Positions 1 to 8,901 are shown, numbered from the stretch's first letter. The stretch is 57,592 nucleotides of DNA from an uncultured Methylococcales bacterium (GCA_903902705.1 CAIUVX010000105.1:1-57592), one strand, 5' to 3'. Numbers and translations are program-made. Notes: generated by a model from the letters alone, not told the origin.

Positions 1-1875
1 ACGCTTACCGCCCATGTAAATAAGCAAATCGTTGTAATTCGTGGCGGTAATGTCGTAATGTTCGATGTTGTGGAATTCACCGACACCACCAAATTGATAG
101 GCATAAAGAAACAGTGTTCCAGTATCCGCTACTTTTGCCAATACAGTCTGAATGGCACTGACGCTTGAATAGGAAGTTACACCATCTGGAACGTTGGTAT
201 TGTAGCCCCAAACTAGACTAGAATTATTCGCTCCGCTAAAGTCCACCGACAGTGTGTCAATACCCGCACCGCCATCGACAACATCCCATTCGGAAATGGC
301 GAGAACTCCTTCTTCAATGGTGTCATCACCTGAACCTGCATAAACAGTATCATTGCCTCGTCCTGCATCAATCACATCATTGCCTTGTGCGGTGCTGATG
401 GTGTCGTTACCATCGCCCCCATAAACCGTATCGTTGCCCGCTAAGCTATAAATCGCGTCATTGCCTGCATAGCCATAGATGATATTGTCAAGGTCGTTGG
501 CAAAAACATAAGGGTTGTTCTGTGAGCTGTAAAATTCAGTTTGGCTTTGAGCAGACGAGACAATCGGTGAATTAATATCGCCGCTAGCTGTAAAACCTGC
601 TGTTATTGTGTCCTTCCCTTGTGCTAAATAGCTTGATTCATTACCTCTATCTCTTGATTTCATCAAGGCTTCGATACCATCCATTGAATGAAGCAGTATT
701 GTTCTCCAAGCTTGCAGAATAATATCGTCTCCAAAGCCAGGTATGATAGTAGCCGCCGAATCCAAAAAGAATGTTGTAAACGTCCCATTTTCCAATGGAA
801 TTTGATGACCATTGACCATATCGCCACTGTAACCTGAAACCATAGAGTCGTTGACGGTGTAATTAGTAAAACTATTCGGCATAACTGCTGGCGTGATACC
901 AAGTACACTGGCTTTAATGGCGAATTGAAGTGAATTAGCAATATTTAGCGCACCTCCTGCATCAAATGTGACCCCATCAAAACCGAACATCTTTGATGTC
1001 ACTTGGGCTAAAGCCCCGCCTAATGAATGTCCTGTCACATAAATATTTGTGTTTGGTTTGGCTTCATCACGGATTATCTTGGTGGTGTTAAGGGCATAAT
1101 CAAATTGTGTATCCCAGTTAGCAAATGGAAAATTTTGACCTACAATCGCTAAATCTGCGGGAACATCCAATACCCCATTTGTGCCTCTGAATGCGATAAC
1201 AATGTCATCACCTTTTTCAAATTTCACCGCGAAAAAACCAGAGGATATATAGCTGTATTTCGTAACGCTCCAGTCACCAAAACTTGGATTATCGCTATAG
1301 GCAAGGTTAGACATTTGCGCTAATTCATAATCCGTTGGTTTACCCAAAACATGGTTGTAGTTTTGTTGTGCATCAGATGAAATAGCTATATCCGCTTCAA
1401 TCGCCCCCGTTGAAGCTTCCAATACCCAATCCCCACCCAACGCCACATTCCCCGTCAAGTCATCCGAAGCCGCCACATCCGCGCCCGTGATTTGTGCCAA
1501 GGCTTGAATAAACTGTTGACCTGTTTCACCTTGTGCAACATTACAGCCATACAGCAATAAATCGCCTGTTTCATTGAGTGCGTTGCCGATGGTAGTCAGT
1601 TGTTCGGTGTATTGATTGAGGTTGTCGCTGTTTAGCGTGGTAGAACCGAGTTGTAAACTGGCTACGTTACCGTGAGAAAGTATGTGTATAGCATCGAGAT
1701 TGGAATAGGCGGTAATTGCATCGGCAATCTGCGTCAAGCCATTTTGTAACGGGTCGAGTATTAATACACTCACCCCGATACCAGCGTTGTTTATTAAATC
1801 TTGCCAACCGTCTACGTTTTGGTCAATAACAAGCAGTTGTCTGGTGTGTTGTGTAGCGGGGGTTAATGCAGTCAT
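1..1875 (-). CDS. DUF4347 - class 3 lipase - RTX repeat protein (C-terminus cut by window edge)
   Basis: An open frame of 625 codons runs from an ATG at 1875 off the left edge. Residues about 1-160 resemble DUF4347, a domain found at the N-terminus of very large secreted or surface proteins. Residues about 175-350 form a class 3 lipase fold with the nucleophile elbow G-H-S-L-G-G (Ser284). Residues about 462-522 carry repeated GGxGND-type nonapeptides typical of RTX calcium-binding repeats. There is no N-terminal signal peptide, as expected for type I secretion, whose signal would lie in the missing C-terminus. Likely role: secreted or surface esterase/lipase folding in external calcium. No secretion genes are in the window. 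Confidence 0.85.
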   Translation of the reverse strand, partial: MTALTPATQHTRQLLVIDQNVDGWQDLINNAGIGVSVLILDPLQNGLTQIADAITAYSNLDAIHILSHGNVASLQLGSTTLNSDNLNQYTEQLTTIGNALNETGDLLLYGCNVAQGETGQQFIQALAQITGADVAASDDLTGNVALGGDWVLEASTGAIEADIAISSDAQQNYNHVLGKPTDYELAQMSNLAYSDNPSFGDWSVTKYSYISSGFFAVKFEKGDDIVIAFRGTNGVLDVPADLAIVGQNFPFANWDTQFDYALNTTKIIRDEAKPNTNIYVTGHSLGGALAQVTSKMFGFDGVTFDAGGALNIANSLQFAIKASVLGITPAVMPNSFTNYTVNDSMVSGYSGDMVNGHQIPLENGTFTTFFLDSAATIIPGFGDDIILQAWRTILLHSMDGIEALMKSRDRGNESSYLAQGKDTITAGFTASGDINSPIVSSAQSQTEFYSSQNNPYVFANDLDNIIYGYAGNDAIYSLAGNDTVYGGDGNDTISTAQGNDVIDAGRGNDTVYAGSGDDTIEEGVLAISEWDVVDGGAGIDTLSVDFSGANNSSLVWGYNTNVPDGVTSYSSVSAIQTVLAKVADTGTLFLYAYQFGGVGEFHNIEHYDITATNYNDLLIYMGGKR

Positions 1876-2008
1876 GGCGGCGTGCCTTTTTTGAGGAGTA
1901 GAAGAGTCTACTCCTCAGATAGTAGCACTACGCCAGTAAATAACAATATTTTTAAGGAGGTCTTTAACTATTTCGGCTAAAAATGACTTAAAACACAAAG
2001 CCAAGTGG

Positions 2009-2055
2009 GTCGGAATAAGGCTATTTGAACGTAAGCGAAAATAGACGTTTCCGAC
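2009..2055. repeat. Dispersed hairpin repeat, GTCGGAATAAGG type
   Basis: A 47-bp unit opens with GTCGGAATAAGGCTATTT and closes with CGTTTCCGAC. It is nearly the same as 32677-32723, which is half of a larger inverted-repeat element. The ends can pair. It lies in the gap between the lipase-like gene and the gene ending at 2155. Confidence 0.7.
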
Positions 2056-2084
2056 AAACCGTTATACGCATTGCCGCGCTAAGT

Positions 2085-2146
2085 TGCAGGAGTAAAACAG
2101 CTTTAGCTGTTTTCTCGCCAATAGCTGAAGCTATTGGACTCCTGCA
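2085..2146. repeat. Cloverleaf-forming palindromic element
   Basis: Outer arms TGCAGGAGT (2085-2093) and ACTCCTGCA (2138-2146) are perfect inverted repeats. They enclose two further palindromes, at 2094-2113 (AAAACAGC..GCTGTTTT) and 2118-2137 (CCAATAGC..GCTATTGG). Single-stranded DNA or RNA could fold into a three-way junction. It lies just downstream of the gene ending at 2155, so it may also act as a terminator, though it has no clear U-run. Confidence 0.75.
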
Positions 2147-2154
2147 TTTTTGAT

Positions 2155-3090
2155 TCATAACTGATTAATAAGCTGTAATTCCTGCGGATACGGGGACATA
2201 TAATAAGAGTCTTCAATATAGGCATCGGGGCTTTGGCGGAAGTGATGCTTTAATAAAGTGAGCGGGACGATTAAGGGAATTTCACCGTTGCGGTAGCGTT
2301 CAATGAGTTCACATAATTCGGCTTTGTTATCCGCGCTGAGTTCTTTTTTTAAATAGCCTTGAATATGTTGCAATACATTGACGTGACTTTTACGCTTGAC
2401 TACGACTTTTAATAAAGTCATTAATTGCAGAATATACTGTGCGGCAATATCGGTAACATTTGCTTTGGTTGCGCTGGCTAATAATTGACCGAGTGGCTGA
2501 TAATCGCCATGACTCATGATGATTAATTTATGCCGCGCATGAAAATGGGTCAATGATTGTGGACTCAAGCCTTCGGCTATTAGCTGTTTCCAGCGATACA
2601 GCACATAAACCCGCTGAATAAAATTCTCTCGTAAACCTGCATCGCCTAAACGCCCTTCTTCTTCAACAGGCAGTAGCGGATAGTTACGCATCATAATCTC
2701 TGCATAAATGCCCACGCCATTACGATGTGGTATCTCGCCCGCGAATACTTTAACCCGTTCCATTCCGCAACTGGGCGAGTCTTTTTTGACGATATAGCCG
2801 CATAAATCGCTATGATTTTGTTGCTCTGCATAGTCTTTCAAGCGGTCGGTAACATCATGGTCGGGGTCTTTAATTACCACGCAACGTACCGCGTTGTCTT
2901 TCTTGATAAGGTGCATAGTCGGGCGCGGCGTTCCTAAGCCAATCGCCATTTCAGGACAAAATAGACGAAAATCAAAATAATGCGACAGTGTGCCGACAAT
3001 ATAAGCATCACGCTTATGTCCACCATCAAAACGAACGTTATCACCCAGTAAACAGCTACTGATACCGACAGGAATTTTTAACTTAGTCAT
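2155..3090 (-). CDS. DUF523 and DUF1722 (YbgA-like) domain protein
   Basis: The 311-residue protein has an N-terminal DUF523 domain (about 1-145), with the early GISSCLLG segment and the KKDSPSCG motif, followed by a DUF1722/YbgA domain (about 180-300). The biochemical function is not established. YbgA relatives often sit beside photolyase genes (ybgA-phrB in E. coli). Here the ATG at 3090 overlaps the stop of the upstream BLUF photoreceptor gene by 8 bp, so the two are translationally coupled, which again points to a light or UV-damage context. Conserved cysteines may bind metal; that is inference. Confidence 0.85.
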   Translation of the reverse strand: MTKLKIPVGISSCLLGDNVRFDGGHKRDAYIVGTLSHYFDFRLFCPEMAIGLGTPRPTMHLIKKDNAVRCVVIKDPDHDVTDRLKDYAEQQNHSDLCGYIVKKDSPSCGMERVKVFAGEIPHRNGVGIYAEIMMRNYPLLPVEEEGRLGDAGLRENFIQRVYVLYRWKQLIAEGLSPQSLTHFHARHKLIIMSHGDYQPLGQLLASATKANVTDIAAQYILQLMTLLKVVVKRKSHVNVLQHIQGYLKKELSADNKAELCELIERYRNGEIPLIVPLTLLKHHFRQSPDAYIEDSYYMSPYPQELQLINQL

Positions 3091-3952
3091 GTTTTTGTAT
3101 TAACCAATAAGTAAGACCTAATGCTACTACGACTAATGCCGAAGCACTGACATAACTAGCATCGATGTGTTTGTAATCGAAAACGATAATTTTTCGAGAA
3201 ATTGCCATAAGCGCGGTGGCTACCACGAGTTTGACGGGAATGACATCACTACGAATATACAGAGTGATGTTGAGGAAAATTTCGATGGCGATTAACACCG
3301 CCATAAACGCGCCAAAGGTTTCTAATAATTCATTACTCGTCAGTTGAAAAATAGGAGGCTCAGTCAGTTTTTCATACAACACAAACACAATATCACCGAT
3401 GCCGAACAGTATTACCACCACCATCAACAACGCCATAAACTTAACCCCTGCGCGTATGGTACGGTGTAAAAACTGTATAAAAGGGTCTTCATGAGTCATC
3501 GGTAATTCTTCATGCGTAGGCACACTAACTTGTTTAATCAACCGATTACGCAAATGTGCCAACAACGGAGCAACGATATTTTTGTGCGTGGAAAAGCCAA
3601 ATGGCGTGAAATCCTTGGCAAAAAAATCATTCAGCCCTTTGATGTTGTGAATATTATCAATGTCTATTTTTTCAAATCCCATGCTCCAATAGGGAAACGC
3701 ACGTTCTTTGATATGCTCCATTTCGATAATAGTAGAATCCTTGTGCCGCGTGTCTTTTTCTATTATTTCATAGATTTTATTGACCACACTCTCTTCGCCT
3801 TCCAAGACTTGGAAAAAGGTTTCATGCGCATAGAGTAGAATGCCTGTAATGTTATTAGCTGCATTATTGGTCTGGCACTCGGTGAGTAAGGTTAATAACT
3901 CTTCAGGTGTCCAATCGTGGTCAGTGGTGCTGGCATACGTTAATCTAATCAT
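3083..3952 (-). CDS. BLUF photoreceptor fused to PsiE-like membrane domain
   Basis: The start at 3952 is preferred over an upstream in-frame start at 4030: it has a GAGGAAG ribosome site and puts the BLUF domain at the N-terminus as usual. Residues 1-95 are a BLUF flavin-binding blue-light sensor with the key residues present: Tyr6, Asn29/Asn30, Gln48 (FFQVLEGEE) and Trp89-x-Met91. Residues about 165-289 hold four hydrophobic segments resembling the phosphate-starvation-inducible PsiE family. Likely a membrane-anchored blue-light sensor; its output is unknown. The downstream YbgA-like gene overlaps it. The fusion is unusual, and no effector enzyme domain is present. Confidence 0.85.
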   Translation of the reverse strand: MIRLTYASTTDHDWTPEELLTLLTECQTNNAANNITGILLYAHETFFQVLEGEESVVNKIYEIIEKDTRHKDSTIIEMEHIKERAFPYWSMGFEKIDIDNIHNIKGLNDFFAKDFTPFGFSTHKNIVAPLLAHLRNRLIKQVSVPTHEELPMTHEDPFIQFLHRTIRAGVKFMALLMVVVILFGIGDIVFVLYEKLTEPPIFQLTSNELLETFGAFMAVLIAIEIFLNITLYIRSDVIPVKLVVATALMAISRKIIVFDYKHIDASYVSASALVVVALGLTYWLIQKHD

Positions 3953-4082
3953 GATGGCTTCCTCAGCTTTATTCGCTTTTATGATGGTAGCGATATTTTT
4001 TATTAGGCTTATATCGTATTTTAAGGACATGATAAAATCTGTATTTTTGTCATGATATAGCTAACGCACAATAAAATGATAA

Positions 4083-4138
4083 CGTTCGTGGTGAGCTTGT
4101 CGAACCACATTCACGCTTCGACAGGCTCAGCGCGAACG
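4083..4138. repeat. REP-type imperfect palindrome (CTTCGACAGGCTCAGC)
   Basis: The left arm CGTTCGTGGTGAGCTTGTCG (4083-4102, continuing to 4108) pairs imperfectly with the right arm 4114-4138, which contains CTTCGACAGGCTCAGCGCG. This is a very widespread bacterial REP sequence type. It lies between the BLUF-PsiE gene and the transposase remnant. Confidence 0.75.
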
Positions 4139-4174
4139 GTTTTGTAATCAATTTATACTGCCCCAGCTATACTA

Positions 4175-4717
4175 CGTCTTCAATTATTAATAGATGAAAG
4201 CAAAGTTTACGCTACAATCAGGGAATTACGTTGGAAAAGTGGATGTAGCTGCCCATTTTGTAGCTCGAATAAAATCCGCAAACGGGGTAAAAATGACCGC
4301 CATCAACCACCTATTTTTGGCATGGTTCAACGGGACGGACAAGTGCATATTGTCATGCTACCCAACGTTCAACAAAAGACCATCAAACCGTTTATTGAAC
4401 AAACCATTAGCAAAGGAACGCTCATTTATACCGACGAATATGCTATTTACAGTCGCTTAGACGAATGGGGCTATTCACATAAAACGGTCAATCATTCGGC
4501 TGGAGAGTATGCACGGGACGAAGATGGCGATGGTTTTCATGAAGTTCATGTCAATACAATGGAAGGTTTTTGGTCGTTACTACGTTCGTGGTTACGCCCA
4601 CATCGGGGTATTTCCCAAGAAAAACTTCCTTTGTATCTGGGATTTTTTGAGTTCATTCATAATGTTAGAAAACAGGGACAGGCTTTGTTAAAGCCTCTTA
4701 TCAACCCTCACCGATAG
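4175..4717 (+). pseudogene. IS1595/ISXO2-family transposase remnant (internally deleted)
   Basis: One frame reads through from about 4175 to the stop at 4715-4717. It begins with a zinc-ribbon piece (R-W-K-S-G-C-S-C-P-F-C-S-S-N-K) but no visible start codon. It then jumps into the C-terminal half of an IS1595-type DDE transposase, with YTDEYAIY, VNHSAGEYAR, and the NTMEGFWSLLR segment that holds the last acidic residue. The middle part, including the first catalytic Asp, is missing. Its 3' end overlaps the 3' end of the convergent large gene by 17 bp. No terminal inverted repeats were found. Not functional. Confidence 0.8.
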
Positions 4718-7700
4718 CAGCAAGCGCATAAACTTGAGTGGGTTCATTAGCTTCTGTAAAAGAAAATTCTCCAAGTGATTCAAAGCCCCAAGACTGTGCT
4801 GCCATTAGCTGAATAGACTCGCTAATCGCAATTGGTTTGTATACGTCCCTAGCAAGCACGCCCAAATAAACAGCCTGATCCACCATACTACCTAAAGCGG
4901 TGAAATCCATTTTAATAGACGATCCTATATTACCTTCGATCATTGCGCCAGCGGTCAATCCAAACCCACAATTTATAGCACTATGAATGGGGCTATTTTG
5001 ACTCAATGCCTTAATTTTTTTAAAGGCATCTCCGCAGGCGGCAATCGCCGCATCAACCTGATCGGCAGCAAAGTGAGCCACAATACAACCCCCTGCATAT
5101 TTTGCGACTTGCCCCCCATATTCGATAAATGAGGTTGTACAAATTTCCAAATAACTATTAACCGCATTAACCTGCTCCTCCAAAACAAAGTGCTTTGACA
5201 GTTCTGAAAAATCGGTCATGCTGCCAGAGACGACAATTTTTTGCATACTTTTGACTGGAATGGTTAAAGGATTAATACCTTCCATTAAGTATTTAAGCAG
5301 AGCTGGTTGAGTATAGCGACCAATGGTATTATAGGATTGAGCTATATTTTGTAGCATCATCCCGATAGCCAACAACATAAGGTCGTTAGTTTCACTAAGC
5401 GCAACCGTTTTCATACCCCAATCTGTAAAAAGACGCTCTTCACAGCCAGTCTCTGAACTGAGTATGGTTATTTCATTATGCCGTGGATCTCGGCTAATTT
5501 TTTCTACCAACTGGTCGATAATCGCCTCTTCTCCCTCAAGAACCTGAAAAAAATAATCTCGCACCGAGATCAAAACACCAGTTACATCTCTCTTTTTATT
5601 GTTCTCACTCGATATGCGCCCTATCTCAACGATAGCTTCCTCATCAAGTACTGCATTCACTTTACTTACATAGGTCAGTCGCTTTATACCCAGCGAAAAT
5701 CCAGACTTTTCCTCCACTGCTTGATAGTCACTTAGATTGCGAACGGCTTTGCCCATTAGCCAACCGCTTTTAATCAACGCTTTAAGATCTTCTTGAGAAA
5801 TAAGCTTCAATTCACAGTCGGTAATACATTGAACGGTTTCCACGCGTCTATTTTGATGGGTGGGCATAATTTCTCCAAAATAATCGCCAGAGCTTAGTTC
5901 CCTGATTTTACGACCATCCTGAATCACTTTTAAACGACCTGAATCGACTGCATAGGCTGTTTCTCCAGCATTACCCTGATGAAAAACTTCATCACCCGCT
6001 TTAAAGTGCGATCTTTGTAAATGTGCAGAAGGTGCTTGTGCCAAAACCGCAATATCGTTACGAAAAGCCAACACTAGAAACCAGTCAATAATAAGGCGTA
6101 AATTTCTTTCCAATCCAGGTACTGACAATAAATTAATCAGACGAGACACAAACCAGGCAGGCTTTCCGCTAACCATAAACCACCCTAGGCAACACAAAGA
6201 ATATTGCCCCATATTGTAGGGTTGAACAAGATGATGGTGTTTTTTAAATGGACGGGGCGAATAGCCTTGCGTATTAGCCCAAGCGTTAAAGCCAGCACTA
6301 TAGCCTAAATCGACCAGATCATCGGTGAAAGAAAATTGGGTATGATCAAGACTCTGACTCGTTTCTGCTATCCAAATATTCTCAAATGTTTGCAAACGCA
6401 GCTCATCGTTAATTGCAAACGGCCAGTTCAAATTGCCACGTTGCTTAAAAGGAATGGTAGGCAGCGTCAAAGACGCATTTATTACAAGCCCCACTGACTG
6501 ACTCTGTCCACTGGAAAAAAACAGGTCTCTCTGAGTAATACTGGTAATTTGATCTTCCAGATGTTCGATAACGCCTGCTTTTTTTAAAAGTTTAGCTCGT
6601 TTTTGAGTTATTTTTTTCTCAAAATCAGATCGATGCTGCCCCAACTCATCAAAAAGATGTACCTGCCAACCTGACTGTCGTAACACTGAGTAAGAAGATT
6701 CGGCAGCCCGCAGTATTTGACTGACTTCAACGGCTATTGCCGAGGCTGATTCCCCACCACCCAAGATGGCAAAAGTGAGTAAACGAACTTGCTCATCTGG
6801 ATCATTAGCAAACTCAGCTTCCTCGACTAAATCAAGTACACGCTGCCTGATGCGAAGTGCATCTGCTACTGAATCAATGGAACAAGCATGAGCCATCATG
6901 CCAGAGATACTGGAACGGTTCGATTTTTGATTAAGTGCAACGATTAAGCTATCGTACTGTAGCTCGATAATCTCGTTGTTTTTTCGCCTTGCTATAACTT
7001 TTTGTGCGGTCTCATCAATAGACTCCAAATGCCCCACAACCACATTAGTCTGCTGAATAATACGCCGAAACGGATTGACCACATTGCCAGGTTGAACGGT
7101 ACCGCCAATCACTTCTGGCAGAAAGGGTGCAAACAAAAAATTCGCTTGCTCATGTAGTAATGTAATCCTGACATTGGAGTATTCACCAATAAGCCTTTCA
7201 ATTTTGATAGCGGTTTGTAGGGCAGAAAGTCCCCCTCCTATAATCACGATATGAGCGGCTTTATCTCTGGGTATCGGTCGCCGTAAATGACCAGCAGAAT
7301 TGATAAGGCAGGATAAAACAACCCCATAAAAAAGAATATGCTCAGTCGGCGTTTCTGGCAATAACAAGGCAAATATAGAAAATGCCGCTATTAAAAACAA
7401 TGACAAAGGACGTAATAAAACGCCAGCCATCATCAAAATCCCAGTGCTTACTTCAACCAGAGCCATCACCAGTGTAAAAGCCTCTGGATTGAGTGACAGG
7501 ATGGGTAATTGGTAGTGGGTAATAATACCAATCGAAAGATTGGGCTGCATCACTTTAAAAAACACCCCAAGGTACAATAATGTTGTACCTGTCAAAATCC
7601 GCATAATGGCTTGAGCGCGTTGCCGAGGCTGTTCAGCAAGCCAAGTCTGTATGCCATGAAATAAGACTGGAGTCGGCAAAGGCAAATAATGCCTGCCAGA

Positions 7701-8330
7701 ACCTTGCAGCACCAGATAAATACTAGCTCCGACTATAGCACCGGCATAAGCAAGTATGGCATCACCATAGAGATACCCACCCAAACAACTTAATATAATA
7801 AGTAGAATCGAAAATAATCGTACATAAATACCAAAAAGAATAGTCAGACCTAAAACAACTTCAACCCAACGTAACCAAGCCCACGCAGAGCCTAGCTGAT
7901 TTAGGTCAAGATCTGGTGCTAAAAATGTGGGTGTGGTAAACGGCAATATCCCAAAGCGTGGTTCAGCACCTAAAGCCGATGATAATAAAATCCACGCAAG
8001 ACAAACTCGTAAAATACGGGGAACGTGATCCCCATAGGACGCTAATTTTGCCTGCAAATCTGGAAATAATTCACGAGCTCCAGTAAAACCCAGCCATACC
8101 CATCCGATGATGAATACTGAAAACACCGAAATCATACTCAGATTGAGGGGTGAAAATTGAGAGAAAATATCTGGTCGCTGCTTGGAATTCCAATGATCAA
8201 TTTGTTCTGGTGATAAAATCCAGCGCTCATGCGCTAAAATTGTGTCGGAAAAAAATAGCAGTCCAGTTATGCTGAAAATTAGAAATAGGGCTTGCCTAAA
8301 GTTTCGGGATTTTAAGTCGATAGTCATCAT
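4701..8330 (-). CDS. DoxX-like membrane / NDH-2-like oxidoreductase / cNMP-binding / BLUF / degenerate cyclase fusion
   Basis: This single frame encodes 1209 residues from the ATG at 8330; an upstream TTG at 8375 has no ribosome site. Order: 8-10 hydrophobic segments with DoxX-like character (about 15-345). Then an NDH-2-type pyridine-nucleotide oxidoreductase (about 358-755) with dinucleotide motifs IIGGGLSA (363-370) and AILGGGESA (521-529), but the usual GD of the second FAD motif replaced (IWIAETSQS). Then a cyclic-nucleotide-binding domain (about 770-860) with GEI..RRVETV. Then a BLUF domain (882-975) with Tyr887, Asn910/911, Gln929, Trp971 and Met973 all present. Last is a class III cyclase fold (about 1030-1195) closely resembling Beggiatoa bPAC by eye. 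Both metal-binding Asp (Ser1037, Gly1081) and the transition-state Asn and Arg (Asp1151, Tyr1155) are replaced, so cyclase activity is unlikely. Probable role: blue-light, cyclic-nucleotide and redox sensing at the membrane. Confidence 0.87.
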   Translation of the reverse strand: MMTIDLKSRNFRQALFLIFSITGLLFFSDTILAHERWILSPEQIDHWNSKQRPDIFSQFSPLNLSMISVFSVFIIGWVWLGFTGARELFPDLQAKLASYGDHVPRILRVCLAWILLSSALGAEPRFGILPFTTPTFLAPDLDLNQLGSAWAWLRWVEVVLGLTILFGIYVRLFSILLIILSCLGGYLYGDAILAYAGAIVGASIYLVLQGSGRHYLPLPTPVLFHGIQTWLAEQPRQRAQAIMRILTGTTLLYLGVFFKVMQPNLSIGIITHYQLPILSLNPEAFTLVMALVEVSTGILMMAGVLLRPLSLFLIAAFSIFALLLPETPTEHILFYGVVLSCLINSAGHLRRPIPRDKAAHIVIIGGGLSALQTAIKIERLIGEYSNVRITLLHEQANFLFAPFLPEVIGGTVQPGNVVNPFRRIIQQTNVVVGHLESIDETAQKVIARRKNNEIIELQYDSLIVALNQKSNRSSISGMMAHACSIDSVADALRIRQRVLDLVEEAEFANDPDEQVRLLTFAILGGGESASAIAVEVSQILRAAESSYSVLRQSGWQVHLFDELGQHRSDFEKKITQKRAKLLKKAGVIEHLEDQITSITQRDLFFSSGQSQSVGLVINASLTLPTIPFKQRGNLNWPFAINDELRLQTFENIWIAETSQSLDHTQFSFTDDLVDLGYSAGFNAWANTQGYSPRPFKKHHHLVQPYNMGQYSLCCLGWFMVSGKPAWFVSRLINLLSVPGLERNLRLIIDWFLVLAFRNDIAVLAQAPSAHLQRSHFKAGDEVFHQGNAGETAYAVDSGRLKVIQDGRKIRELSSGDYFGEIMPTHQNRRVETVQCITDCELKLISQEDLKALIKSGWLMGKAVRNLSDYQAVEEKSGFSLGIKRLTYVSKVNAVLDEEAIVEIGRISSENNKKRDVTGVLISVRDYFFQVLEGEEAIIDQLVEKISRDPRHNEITILSSETGCEERLFTDWGMKTVALSETNDLMLLAIGMMLQNIAQSYNTIGRYTQPALLKYLMEGINPLTIPVKSMQKIVVSGSMTDFSELSKHFVLEEQVNAVNSYLEICTTSFIEYGGQVAKYAGGCIVAHFAADQVDAAIAACGDAFKKIKALSQNSPIHSAINCGFGLTAGAMIEGNIGSSIKMDFTALGSMVDQAVYLGVLARDVYKPIAISESIQLMAAQSWGFESLGEFSFTEANEPTQVYALAAIGEG

Positions 8331-8460
8331 CAAGTCCAACTTCAATAAGTTACGCAAAATTTGATTGTATATCAAATAATAATATATGGATAGCTCGCTA
8401 AAACGTAACTACTTAGCCCCTAATCTCAACCATCCTTAGCCTCATGGGTAGTGGGTTAAA

Positions 8461-8512
8461 CCTGTTATAGCGATATTAATGACTGCCAGTCCTTTAAAGG
8501 ACTGGCAGTCAT
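8461..8512. repeat. 50-bp palindromic repeat family, copy A
   Basis: The flank CCTGTTATAGCGATATTA is followed by a perfect 34-bp palindrome at 8479-8512, with half-site ATGACTGCCAGTCCTTT. Near-identical copies occur at 9774-9825 and 51746-51797. The flank is conserved along with the palindrome, so this is a repeat element rather than only a terminator. Confidence 0.8.
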
Positions 8513-8616
8513 GTCCAAAAGTAAAAACTTATTATTGAGTAATAAATTTATCATGTATCCACTGAATGCTATACTTTTCTAATCGCATAACCTCCAACCC
8601 TAACTTAAAATCTGTT

Positions 8617-8880
8617 ATGAAACTACTTATTAAATTATTCTTGGTACTAGCTTTACTCTCAGGCTGTACACAAGACCAACAAAATAAATTATCCAGAAAA
8701 GTTGTTGAATTTTTAGATGGTGATTATTTAGTCACTTACGCTAACGGTTCTACAACAAAAACGTGGACAATTAAAAATGGCAAAGTAACCACCGCTGACA
8801 AAGGCTATTATTATTTCTGGGATGAGAAAAAACACTATGTACAAACGCCGATAGAAAACACCTTTATTGAAGAAATGTAA
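8617..8880 (+). CDS. Small lipoprotein of unknown function
   Basis: The start at 8617 gives 87 residues opening with a lipoprotein signal (K-L-L-I-K-L-F-L-V-L-A-L-L-S-G-C), cleaved before Cys. An in-frame start at 8566 would put 17 odd residues ahead of the signal and is less likely. The mature part has short Thr/Lys/Tyr-rich stretches (YLVTYANGSTTKTWTIKNGKV) suggesting small beta structure. It ends 21 bp before the XoxJ-like gene, with which it is probably co-transcribed. I do not recognise the family. Confidence 0.7.
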   Translation: MKLLIKLFLVLALLSGCTQDQQNKLSRKVVEFLDGDYLVTYANGSTTKTWTIKNGKVTTADKGYYYFWDEKKHYVQTPIENTFIEEM

Positions 8881-8901
8881 ACCATCCTTAAGGAAATATC
8901 T

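Noticed and set aside
663-941. 92-codon minus-strand frame
   Set aside because: It lies wholly inside the lipase-RTX gene in another frame, with no domain, signal or ribosome site.
3512-4055. Plus-strand frames of 108 and 71 codons opposite the BLUF-PsiE gene
   Set aside because: They are antisense shadows of a well supported coding sequence.
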